Assembly: GCA_037447655.1 (NCBI GenBank)
Contig: JBBHKE010002870.1
Span: 186,001 to 250,000 of the forward strand
DNA from: Zygnema cylindricum
Taxonomy: Eukaryota; Streptophyta; Zygnematophyceae; Zygnematales; Zygnemataceae
Direction of reading: 5' to 3'
DNA: 64,000 bases
The notes beneath the pieces were generated by a model. It did no database searches. It saw nothing but the letters and a program-made list of their open reading frames with translations, and was not told the origin of the DNA. A program made the translations under genes and the position numbers. Positions 22,117 to 31,523 of this stretch are shown here, piece by piece (the stretch's first letter is position 1; each line of letters begins with the position of its first letter).

Positions 22117-22155
22117 ACACGACCTTTGCCCGTGTAACGTGCATTGATTTACTAG
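22117..22155 (+). mobile_element. Possible Helitron 3' terminus
   Basis: GCCCGTGTAACGTGC can form a short imperfect hairpin and is followed 9 nt later by CTAG (22152-22155). That is the spacing expected of Helitron 3' ends, but the base after CTAG is C rather than T. Placement downstream of a helicase relic supports it. Confidence 0.4.
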
Positions 22156-22317
22156 CTATTTTAAATTTGTCAATGTTTATGTGTCACGCTATCTGTAATA
22201 AATTTCAGTTAAATAGCGTACGGAACAAATGTCTACACGTGGCATCCCACGTTATGTAAAGTCAATAATATAATACAGTATATTATAAATTACTATTGTA
22301 TGCATGCTATATTTTTT

Positions 22318-22441
22318 TAAGTTATCGCTGATATGGAATTTGTTGGTCTCGAACCGATATATCGGGACCTCTGACCGTTCGATAACCGATAACTATCGGT
22401 ATCGATCTTATCGGGATAATTTTTTTACCGATTCAAAACAC
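22318..22441. mobile_element. hAT-type end fragment, second copy
   Basis: Closely matches 9663-9790: CGATATATCGG, TCTGACCGTTCGATAACCGA and an end ...ACCGATTCAAAACACTA that runs straight into a MITE. Confidence 0.65.
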
Positions 22442-22589
22442 TACACCGCGCATCGTTATTAGTGTCAAAGTTTAAATAGTGTGGAAGTAAATATACCGTC
22501 ATTGACGCTAATTAAGATTTTTTTTTTTTTTTTTAGGAAAAGGTGTATTCTTATTTGGGCGTTTATGCTAATTTGGGAACAACAAAAAT
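22442..22589. mobile_element. TA-flanked MITE, left part, cut by assembly gap
   Basis: TA then CACCGCGCATCGTTATTAGTG; about 140 bp similar to the copy at 6187. The right end lies in or beyond the gap. Confidence 0.7.
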
Positions 22590-23148
22590 NNNNNNNNNNN
22601 NNNNNNNNNNNNNNNNNNNNNNNNNNNNNNNNNNNNNNNNNNNNNNNNNNNNNNNNNNNNNNNNNNNNNNNNNNNNNNNNNNNNNNNNNNNNNNNNNNNN
22701 NNNNNNNNNNNNNNNNNNNNNNNNNNNNNNNNNNNNNNNNNNNNNNNNNNNNNNNNNNNNNNNNNNNNNNNNNNNNNNNNNNNNNNNNNNNNNNNNNNNN
22801 NNNNNNNNNNNNNNNNNNNNNNNNNNNNNNNNNNNNNNNNNNNNNNNNNNNNNNNNNNNNNNNNNNNNNNNNNNNNNNNNNNNNNNNNNNNNNNNNNNNN
22901 NNNNNNNNNNNNNNNNNNNNNNNNNNNNNNNNNNNNNNNNNNNNNNNNNNNNNNNNNNNNNNNNNNNNNNNNNNNNNNNNNNNNNNNNNNNNNNNNNNNN
23001 NNNNNNNNNNNNNNNNNNNNNNNNNNNNNNNNNNNNNNNNNNNNNNNNNNNNNNNNNNNNNNNNNNNNNNNNNNNNNNNNNNNNNNNNNNNNNNNNNNNN
23101 NNNNNNNNNNNNNNNNNNNNNNNNNNNNNNNNNNNNNNNNNNNNNNNN
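22590..23148. other. Assembly gap (N run)
   Basis: 559 unresolved bases. ORFs spanning it are artefacts. Confidence 1.
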
Positions 23149-23379
23149 GACGCCACCGACGCGACGATGTCACGACGCCACACCATTGTAGCGGCAACGC
23201 CAGGAAACGGTGCAGGGGTTCTACTAACGTTACCAACGCTGTGACGCTAAGCGAGGAAACAACGCGGGCAACGCTAACGGGGAGACCATTTCGGCTCACA
23301 GGAGTGAGACGACTTTGGCATCTTACGTATAGGGGAAGCAGGTGGGTTCTCAGTAGGAGTCGGGGCATTGGGAAGTTCC
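23149..23379. other. GC-rich unassigned stretch
   Basis: Composition (CGACGCCAC, AACGCTAACG motifs) differs from its surroundings. No gene recognised; it ends where gypsy copy 2 starts. Confidence 0.4.
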
Positions 23380-25374
23380 CTTCTAAAACCATTCCGCGAT
23401 CCTGATTCGGTGTTTCCTAATCGACGACAGCATACTCCTTTACCACCCGTTCGAGAAACCTCGGATGAGTATGAGGTGGAAGAGATCCTTCAGTCACGCC
23501 ACTCTCGGAATTCCAACTCCACCCAATACTAGGTGCGTTGGAAGGGTTACGGGGCTGAGGATGACTCTTGGGTGGACGAAGGGGATATGCATTCTACGGT
23601 TTCAGCAGAGTGAGGACACTCGGCTTTACCAGAGGGGCAATCGCAACGGGCGCAACAAAGGAGCGAATCGCAGTGTCGCAACCATTGCAATCATCTTGGG
23701 GACGTGGCAAAGGACCGCAACGGCGATGTTACCACACCGCAGCACTGTAGCAGCGCAGCCACCGCAGCGCAACATGGTTACGATGACGTCAGAGGATCGC
23801 AGCACCACCGCTGCGCTGACAGGAAAGCGCAACGGCGCAATTGTGTTTCACTATGTAAGTGACGACGAACCCTCGGTTTCGCCGCAGCAGCGCAGTTTTA
23901 TAAATGTTGGACGTTGCGATACCCTCGCACGCTGCGACGCTTCGCACAATCCAAAAGTGAAACCCTCAATCCTCGGGAATACAACCGCCATTCGTCCTCA
24001 CGACCAACCTAGTCTCGGCAGCTTAAAAATTGCTTCTCTCCGCACAATCAGTCTACCTTTGCTTCTGGAGCTACCGGAATTGTCTGGTTCAGTAGTGTTA
24101 ATGGCGTCGTCGTCCCCTCCACCACCGAAAAGGAGGAGACTGGTACGGGTGGGACAAGGAGACCCAAACCGTCCCGAGAGATTGCTAAGGGCGGCGGAGG
24201 CCATGGTGGAAGCAAGCAGGCGAAGAGAAGTAGAAGTGGAGCCGGAACCGGAGGAAAGCGCCAGTAGCGAGGCAGGACCGGCAGAGACCAGTGGAGGGGA
24301 GGGGTCAGAAAACTCACAGGACCCTGAATACACCCCAACTCCGGAAGGTGATCAAGAATTTCAAGCGGATCATGAGCTGTCGGAGGCGGAGGAGCCAGAA
24401 CGCAAACCAACGCCTCCGCCAATTGAGGAGCGCGCCTTAGATCTGGAGGTGATGCAGGACCCAAACAAGGAGAGCACCGCGGACGAGCAGTCGTCTGAAA
24501 GCGCGGAGATGAAGGCAGAGGAACAATACCCCAGTGGTGACGATGTGTTTCTCTTGCGCGAAAACCGAAGAGATTCGGAGGAGGAGAGTGAACAAGGAGA
24601 GGAAATTCCCGACTACCTCTTCCCACTTCCGATCGACACCCAGCATCCGGACCTCGCCTTTAGCTTCGCCAAAAGGTTTTATTGGAACCCCTTGGAGTGG
24701 CCCGAGGAATGGCGCATAGGGAAGCCTGGAGATCCTATCCGTATCCCTGCCGACGTTCCGTCACACCCAGCGTGGAATTTCATGCGGACCAAGGACGTGG
24801 GGAATAATCATAAAGGCTATGTGCATGTTAATCCTCACACCTTACCGTTCGTGGAAGTGGTAGAAGACAACTACAGGTACAGGATTGATGTTCCCGGGTT
24901 ACTCCGCCATTTTCACCCGTGGGATGTCCGCCTCCACGACATCATCTCTCGAGCGGAGGTCACTCCTGAGGTGCGAGTACTCAAGCTGGTTGAAGGAATG
25001 CCTTGCAGCGGGCTCGAGCTGGAAGGAAACACGTGTCCTTCAAATTACAGAAGGTACCTCGGTGGGAACCGGCGGACGAGGAACCAGAGGAAGTTCCCCC
25101 AGTGGCTGAACCCAAAGAACCCAGGATTCCGGCACCCGAGGAGCGTGCATCGGCAGACGTTCCGCATGAACCCAAAGTACATAAGGTGGAGGAAGGGGAA
25201 AATCAGGTTCGGGAACGTATCACTCGGAGGCTGTTGGCTACTGCAGATCATCACATCACGTTACTAGAGACCCGATGTGAACAGCTCCAACATCAACTGG
25301 ACGCCCTTCGCCAGGAGTTCGAAGAGTATCGCGAGGAAACATATGACATACTCCGGCAATTGCAGTTTCCCTGA
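23380..25374 (+). pseudogene. Chromovirus copy 2: chromodomain remnant plus long C-terminal extension
   Basis: Starts in the integrase C-terminus, at the homologue of 18456 in copy 1. The chromodomain is broken by TAG at 23530-23532 and a net 14-nt deletion near 23597. From there an open frame runs to a 1-nt deletion near 24988, after which the homologous frame continues to TGA at 25372-25374. The extension is about 590 codons: Arg-rich start, PPPPKRRRLVR, Glu-rich middle with TPPPIEERALDLEV, an aromatic block (FSFAKRFYWNPLEWPEEW, YRYRIDVPGLLRHFHPWDV) and a C-terminal heptad-like segment with leucines in LLETRCEQLQHQLDALRQEF. It fills the space between chromodomain and polypurine tract. I cannot assign a function; fewer breaks than copy 1 suggest it was a translated product. 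Confidence 0.75.
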
Positions 25375-25419
25375 GTCAATCAAAGTTCAGCAGGACGCTG
25401 AACCCTTAGTGGGAGGCAC

Positions 25420-25683
25420 TGTAACAGGGTAACAGAATTGGGTACTTAGTGGCTGGGGCTAGGCTGCTATAGTTGCGATTTCAGAGCAACGCAGTTGCGA
25501 TTCTAGAGCAGCGCAGCTGCGATTCCAGACCAGTGCAGCATAGCAACTTAGTAGCGCAGCAGCGCAACATAGCAACTCAGTAGCGCAGCATAGCAACGCC
25601 GCAGAATGTAGATGGAACTGTATAGTTCTAGAAGGAAGTTTTGGATAGATCTCGGTTGACCGCGAAGGTCCACGTGTACGGCT
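25420..25683 (+). repeat. Gypsy LTR copy 2, first part
   Basis: Starts TGTAACAGGGT and matches LTR copy 1 through CCACGTGTAC, then is interrupted by a copia insertion. The rest is at 30160-30399. Confidence 0.9.
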
Positions 25684-26919
25684 TGAAATTCTATGGGCTC
25701 CATTGCCCACAGAATCGCAGATCCAAAAGAAGCTAATCTAGATAGTGCCGACTCCAAGTTGATATAAACCCGAATGAATGATCCCTTGACAATCACAACC
25801 CCAATACACCTTCACCCCTGTGAAGAGAATATCTTCTGAGTGCTCAGTTCCACCACAGAATGCAAAGCTCTAATATGTGTTTTGGACATTATTCCCCACT
25901 TTGACTTTCCCACTGAATTAGTGCCACCTTGGCACGCAAAGACTTTGACCGACTACACCCCTGTGTAGCTTGGACTCCCTTGAGTCTACAGCAAAAAGAA
26001 TCACTGAATTTGCTCACCCGAGCATTAAGTTATGGCAGGTCAAAGATGACCTTTATAGTTACAAGCTCTCTTAGAGAGAGAGGTACCTAAATATTACTAA
26101 GTCTCGGTCTGCCTACTCACGACTACCTACTACTAAACCCTAGTCCAATAGGAACACTATATAGATACAAGAAGGTACAATGGGCGATGTACTTATTGTA
26201 CGACCATTGTACGACAAGGTCTACAAAGTGACATTTATCAAATCGGAAGCCATGGTTCCTCCTCCCATCTTCTCCGGTATCAAATAATGTGGCGCCACGT
26301 GGCACCGCGTGACGCTATCTCCAAATGCCGTCAAAAGCTCACTTCGCGTGGCGGCTATAATGTTGGCCGTCCGATCAAAACATATTTTACACGGTTCAGA
26401 TTCGCGTACATGCAGAAATTGTTCCTTTTGGTTAGTCTGCTGTTAATTAGCTATTTTGTTAATATTTATATATTTATGAAACCCGTCACGTGTATCGTTT
26501 TGTAACGCCTTAATGGTTATGGCTTATCATACAAATATAACCACAGACCATGGTTTAAATCTGGTCTAGAGCAGTTTTTTGGTTATTTGTTAGTTTGTTA
26601 GAACTCTCTTCTTGTCCACTTATAAATACCTATTGTACCCTATATATGACATCGTTTACTCTAAGCTAAAGGCTAAAGTTTGGTCTATTATAGAATATAG
26701 GTACCAGGATCAATTCTTGGAACCGTCACAACCATTTTGGTACAAACTACGAATTAGCCTATCCTCTTTAGATAGCCATGGCTCTAGCTCTCTCTCTGGT
26801 CTTCAGTGACTGCAATAAGTATGGGGACCGGAGAGAGTTGAGGGAGAAGCAGGTTGCCTTTGCTAACTTACTCTATTTAATTTTCCAATACAGACCTTGA
26901 AAACACATAAATTTTAACA
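25684..26919 (-). repeat. 3' LTR of the non-autonomous copia element
   Basis: Minus strand starts TGTTAAAATTTATG and ends GAATTTCA. Near-identical to 28924-30159. Confidence 0.92.
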
Positions 26920-26936
26920 CTCCCCTTATTTTCTAG
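26920..26936 (-). other. Copia polypurine tract
   Basis: The minus strand reads CTAGAAAATAAGGGGAG directly before the 3' LTR, the same tract as before the LTRs at 36575 and 41968. Confidence 0.75.
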
Positions 26937-26948
26937 TCTACTTTCTTT

Positions 26949-27905
26949 TCAACTCCCACTAAAAATATATATATAATATTTTTTTTTTCTTCTTTTTTTT
27001 TTCCTCTTTCTTTTCTCCTCATAAAACTTTAAGTGAATACTCTCGTATTTTAAAAGGTCCATTAGATGAGCTGAAATAAACATTCCATCTTGCTGATCAC
27101 ATATTTTATTAAGCATACAATTTTCTATAAATCCAATCAAAGATTTTATCCCACTCATCTCTTTTCCATCCACACAGAATCTGATTTCCCTCTTGCAATT
27201 CAAAAAACCAGCCCCATCCCCAATCTGCGACACACACCCAGATGCTAACCCTTTTACAGGAACACCACTATAAATGCCATCACTCCCATTAGTGATGTCA
27301 AAACCATTACCCCCCATATTTATCGTTATATCAAGTGTCCCCACTAAGTTCCTCATAAAATCTACATCTTCCAAGCTCATATTTTTATCAATGATACTCA
27401 CCCCGTTTTTTGAACTTTCCTCACTCTCTCCCATGGAATTCTTTCCACTATCACTTTCTATAATGATTCCCAAAGAGTATTTCTCCTCCCCTAAACTTTT
27501 CATTAAATATTTCTTTTCTCCCCTATCCTTTAAAACCCCCTCTAGTTTTACTTCTCCCTTTTCCTCCAAATCCGTTGAAGTCTCCCTTTCCAACAAGTTT
27601 TCTGTTTCCAAAATATTTATAAAATTATCCTCATTATTTTTATTTTTCCCTTTTTCATTTATGTATCCTAGATTTAACTTTCTCATTTCTAAGTCATACT
27701 TTTTACACTCTTTCACATCCTCATCATTTCTAACTCCCTCAAGTACCTCCCTTCCTTTTACTTCCCTTATACCTCCAAAAGCACATCGTTGCTTTCGTGT
27801 AATTTCTGTGTACTTCTCTCTTTTCTCCATTCTACCGATGTGAAGAAGCTCCAATATTTCTTCATCCTCTTCATCCTCTTCCCCTTCTTCCTCCTCTTTT
27901 CACAT
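26949..27905 (-). CDS. Short pol-derived ORF of the non-autonomous copia element
   Basis: Open for about 319 codons after an upstream TGA, with no ATG near its start. The start is an acidic linker, then RKQRCAFGGI (the protease linker in related elements), then Lys/Glu-rich sequence, then pieces aligning to the end of RT and to RNase H of the sister copies (VDFMRNLVG, GDGAGF, ICDQQDGMFISAHLMD), and a poly-Lys tail. The RT catalytic YVDD segment and all of integrase are gone, and the RNase H residues are degenerate. It overlaps the end of gag in another frame. No enzyme activity is expected; the frame's openness despite drift is the notable point. Could simply be a recent internal deletion. 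Confidence 0.6.
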
Positions 27906-28950
27906 TCCAACTTCTAAGTTCTTCCAAACAAGGACACTCCTCTATATAGTGACCCAGTTCTCTACAAAAGAAGCAAACACCCTTTTTTAAAGCTCCCCTT
28001 TCTTTTCCTCTCACTCTCTTTTCACCAAAGTTTCGATAAGGTTGACCTTCGTCTTTCTTCCTCTCATCACGCTTCCGCTCGTCACCGTCGTTCCTCTCAT
28101 CACGCTTCTGTCAATCACCACCAGCTGTAAATGTATTTACCCTCTCACTTCCCCTACGAAGCTCCAAAAAGCTTTCCCTCACAAGAATTATCCCTATGGT
28201 AAAGCTCCAAGTCCATGAGGAGCCATCCATTGCCTGCATACGATAAATGATGTTTTTGTACTCATCTGGGAGTTTTATGAGTAGTGTATTGATCTTTCTC
28301 TCCTCAGATTCTACATACCTTGCACTAGCAAGCTCAACATATAACGCAGCAATATCATTGCAAAACTCTATCATGTTACCGCCTTTATAAATATAGGCCT
28401 CTATTTCCTGTTTTACTAACGGCTGCCTCTGAATAGTCTCACTCTTATAAATCTGCCTTAGTGTTTCCCATATTTCCGAAGACTTGGTAAGACTTAAAAG
28501 AGGGATAGCTATGGACTTAGACACATATCTAAGTATAAGATGTTTTGCTATAGTGTTTTTATACTCCCAAATTTTACTATCATTTTCTTCAGTTTTACGT
28601 ATAACCCCTTTAAGTGAAGATGTGGCGGAGAGCATAGCTCCCCTCACCATAAGTGTCCCTTTATCCTTCTCCCCTAATTCCCCATCCACGAAAAGGTTTT
28701 TCACGTCACTTTTTGATTCATCTGAACTCCGGTTGATATTCTGGGCAGCCTCAGATGATTCTCCATAGTAACCTCCTTCAAAGCCAGGTGGCGGACATCT
28801 CACTATTCCCGGAACGATTCCCCATAAGTGCTTCTCGAAAAGAAATCCCTCCATTGTAAACTCCCAATAAGTGAAGTCTGTTCCATCGGAGTGGCGCAGC
28901 GGAAGCGTGGTGGGCCCATAACCTGAAATTCTATGGGCTCCATTGCCCAC
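27866..28950 (-). CDS. gag of the non-autonomous copia element
   Basis: Starts with ATG at 28950 inside the 5' LTR (MGNGAHRIS), reads through the primer-binding site as GYGPTTLPLRHSD, then FTYWEF, the usual gag start motif. The middle has KIWEYKNTIAKHLILRYVS and YIYKGGNMIEFCND. An in-frame TGA at about 28111 interrupts; the same frame then continues through a Lys/Arg/Asp-rich repeat (KRDER) to an intact CCHC knuckle (CFFCRELGHYIEEC, near 27935-27980) and stops at about 27866. Length without the TGA would be about 360 codons, normal for copia gag. It would package element RNA. One nonsense codon means this copy makes at best a truncated gag. Confidence 0.78.
28885..28923 (+). other. 39-nt copy of the 5' half of initiator tRNA-Met (extended PBS)
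   Basis: The plus strand starts ATCGGAGTGGCGCAGCG and ends GTGGTGGGCCCATAACC, abutting the LTR. It equals nucleotides 1-39 of plant initiator tRNA-Met as I remember it, with one change (ATCAGAG to ATCGGAG). The element reads the complement. Only the first 15 or so bases are kept in the other copia leaders here. It is not a tRNA gene, since the 3' half is absent. Confidence 0.8.
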
Positions 28951-30159
28951 AGAATCGCAGATCCAAAAGAAGCTAATCTAGATAGTGCCGACTCCAAGTT
29001 GATATAAACCCGAATGAATGATCCTTTGACAATCACAACCATAATACACCTTCACCCCTGTGAAGAGAATACCTTCTGAGTGCTCAGTTCCACCACAGAA
29101 TGCAAAGCTCTAATATGTGTTTTGGACAATATTCCCCACTTTGGACTTTCCCACTGAATAAGTTACACCCTGGCACGCAAAGACTTTGATTGACTACACC
29201 CCTGTGTATCTTGGACTCCCTTGAGTCCGCAGCAAAAAGAATCACTGAATTTACTCACTTGAGCATTAAGTTATGGCTTGTTAAAGATGACCTTTATAGT
29301 TAAAAGCTCTCTTAGAGAGAGAGGTACCTAAATATTACTAAGTCTCGGTCTGCCTACTCACGACTACCTACTACTAAACCCTAGTCCAATAGGAACACTA
29401 TATAATACAAGAAGGTACAATGGGCGATGTACTTATTGTACGACCATTGTACGACAAGGTCTGCAAAGTGACACCTGTCAAATCGGAAGCCATGGTTCCT
29501 CCTCCCATCTTCTCCGGTATCAAATAATGCGTCGCCACGTGGCACCGCGTGACGCTATCTCCGTATGCCGCCAAAAGCTCACTTCGCGTGGCGGCTATAA
29601 AGCTGGCCGTCCGATCAAAACATATTTTACACGGTTCAGATTCGCGTACATGCAGAAATTGTTCCTTTTGGTTAGTCTGCTGTTAATTAGCTATTTTGTT
29701 AATATTTATATATTTATGAAACCCGTCACGTGTATCGTTTTGTAACGCCTTAATGGTTATGGCTTATCATACAAATATAACCACAGACCATGGTTTAAAT
29801 CTGGTCTAGAGCAGTTTTTGGTTATTTGTTAGTTTGTTAGAACTCTCTTCTTGTCCACTTATAAATACCTATTGTACCCTATATATGACATCGTTTACTC
29901 TAAGCCATAGGCTAAAGCTAACGTCTATTATAGAATATAGGTACCAGGATCAAGTCTTGGAACCGTCACAACCATTTTGGTATAAACTACGAATTAGCCT
30001 ATCCTCTTTAGATAGCCATGGCTCTAGCTCTCTCTCTGGTCTTCATTGACTGCAACAAGTATGGGGACCGGAGAGAGTTGAGCGAGAAGCAGGTTGCCTT
30101 TGCTGACTTACTCTATTTAATTTTCCAATACAGACCTAGAAAATACATAAATTTCAACA
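28924..30159 (-). repeat. 5' LTR of the non-autonomous copia element
   Basis: Minus strand starts TGTTGAAATTTATG and ends GAATTTCA next to the PBS. A TATATA-like box on the minus strand lies at about 29880-29887. The last 27 bases of the LTR encode the gag N-terminus. Confidence 0.92.
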
Positions 30160-30399
30160 CAGCTGTATAGTACTAGTTTGACTAACAGTTAGCTAGTTTA
30201 AATAGGCGAGTAGACCTAGTGAATGGGACCCAAAAAAAGTAGACCTACACAGCTAGCGCAACCTTGTACTCCCTTTCAAGAAATAAAGCGCAACCTTATC
30301 TGTGAGTTCGGTGTTCTCCTGCTGTTGCTACGGGAAGATCCTTGGTGTTTTCCGCTGTGCACTGAGACGTGTTGTGGTGTATTTTTCACCTCTTTTACA
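30160..30399 (+). repeat. Gypsy LTR copy 2, second part
   Basis: Resumes CAGCTGTATAGTACTAG and matches copy 1 through TTTAAATAGG, AATAAAG and the end CTTTTACA at 30399. Confidence 0.9.
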
Positions 30400-30409
30400 C
30401 TTAGTATAA

Positions 30410-30893
30410 TATCGCGATAAAAACATGGCGACACCTTCGTATCGAGCCTGTAGTATTCTTCCGTGCGTTGGGCTTTCTTTCGTACTTCGGGCTGACTTCC
30501 CCCCGGAACATGCATTTTCCGACAATAGAAGTTTCAGGCCATTACAATATGAGTTCATATCACCTCCTGTATATTTATAATCCCATATTTTTCCAGCAGT
30601 TATAACTTAATTCTGCTCATTAGCTAGGACATAAGACTCTCGCAAAGCCTTCAATATTTTAGATGCCGTAGAGATATGGATATAAGTCATGGTCAAATCT
30701 TCTGACAAGAGGGAATTTGAGAACATGCTATGCATCTTCATTTTACTTGTCAAAATCTGGAGATGTATTCGGAAGAGCACAGGAAACCACATCATACAAA
30801 TTTACTTGCTTAAGGTAGGATTTAGTCAAATCAGCCTAATACACATATTTTTGCCCATTAAACACCTGGATCCGTGAGGGCGGGCTCGTAACC
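30410..30893 (-). pseudogene. Copia gag fragment, second family
   Basis: Minus-strand gag pieces in more than one frame. The N-terminal FNGQKYVY motif lies near 30836, followed to the left by gag sequence (LKALRESY region, 30607-30795) and a block with YKYTGGDMNSYCNGL (about 30540) that corresponds to YIYKGGNMIEFCND in the other elements. Stops and frameshifts throughout. Translation from an ATG in the adjoining LTR (31027) passes the PBS in frame (QQVTSP). The left boundary, where it meets the gypsy LTR end, is approximate. Confidence 0.65.
30879..30893 (-). other. Copia primer-binding site, second family
   Basis: The minus strand reads GGTTACGAGCCCGCC next to the LTR end; matches the initiator tRNA-Met anticodon region with about three differences. 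Confidence 0.55.
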
Positions 30894-31443
30894 TGTTGTA
30901 ATGAGACAGCTGGTGTCACAGAAGAAGTAGAAGAATCACCAGCAGTTACCATAATAATAACACAGCCACACAGAAGGAAACTCTCACGATATATCCGCAG
31001 ACTACTGACTTCACAATGAACTCTCAATCAAACCAGACACACCCTAGGTCTGCAAATTTGCCAAAGTAAAGACAATAACATAAAGAACCCACATGCAGAA
31101 TTTCAAACAGTTCTGTCAAAAGATCACAATGATCTTTATAATTGATAAACCCCCAAAATTACTTCACAGTTTTTGCATACAAGGAATTCTAGCCTACAAG
31201 AGTAATCTAAGTCCTATATATATATAAGTGAGTCAACTAGAACCCTAAACCCTAACAGACGGAAATATTTACATCAAACTTAAATCTGACTGTCGCCAAA
31301 ATGATAAGTACCTGAAATACTGCGCAGTCAATATTTCACTTCCAAAATGACGGCTGACTCTGTCCGCCGTCTCACGGACTGACACGTGTCCCTGGAGTGT
31401 ACCAAGCCTGTGTACTCCCTTCGGAGTTACACACCACACTAAC
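30894..31443 (-). repeat. Copia LTR, second family, 550 bp
   Basis: Minus strand begins TGTTAGTGTGGTG and ends TTACAACA at the PBS. Contains a strong TATA-type run. Pol remains of the same strand lie to its right and gag to its left, so it works as the 3' LTR of one copy and the 5' LTR of another. Confidence 0.75.
31213..31228 (-). promoter_or_regulatory. TATA box in copia LTR
   Basis: The minus strand reads CTTATATATATATAGG, well placed inside the LTR for the element promoter. Confidence 0.5.
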
Positions 31444-31523
31444 ACTTGTCTACTATAATTCAGTCTGTACACAAGAGTGACTAAGTTCTTAATCCCTTTC
31501 TCACACACTAGATATAGATAGTA

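Larger units (their letters stand above)
25684..30159 (-). mobile_element. Non-autonomous Ty1/copia element with two full LTRs
   Basis: 4476-bp minus-strand element inserted in the LTR of gypsy copy 2. The LTRs are 25684-26919 and 28924-30159, 1236 bp each, highly similar, with TG...CA ends on the minus strand. Five-base flanks CGGCT (25679-25683) and CAGCT (30160-30164) fit a target duplication with one change. The internal region is only about 2 kb: gag with an intact zinc knuckle, then a short open frame made of pieces of protease linker, RT end and RNase H. Integrase and the RT core are absent. The PBS sits next to the right LTR as part of a 39-nt tRNA-like sequence, and a polypurine tract (AAATAAGGGGAG on the minus strand) sits next to the left LTR. 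Mobility would need proteins from related copia elements. Confidence 0.9.

Noticed and set aside
22481-23392. Long ORFs on both strands across 22.5-23.4 kb
   Set aside because: They exist only because the N gap contains no stops.
23465-23600. N-terminal part of the long ORF starting at 23465
   Set aside because: It is a shadow frame of the broken chromodomain; the true extension frame joins after the small deletion.
23626-24646. Minus-strand ORFs opposite gypsy copy 2
   Set aside because: Antisense shadows of the GC-rich extension; the same ones appear opposite copy 1.
25684-26919. Small plus- and minus-strand ORFs inside the copia LTRs, repeated at 29.5 kb
   Set aside because: Same short frames in both LTR copies with no domain; only the gag start at the LTR end is supported.
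27274-27843. 189-codon plus-strand ORF, Ser/Phe/Pro-rich
   Set aside because: Antisense shadow of the Lys/Glu-rich copia mini-pol.
28885-28923. Functional tRNA gene
   Set aside because: Only the 5' half is present; no T-arm, acceptor 3' strand or terminator follows.
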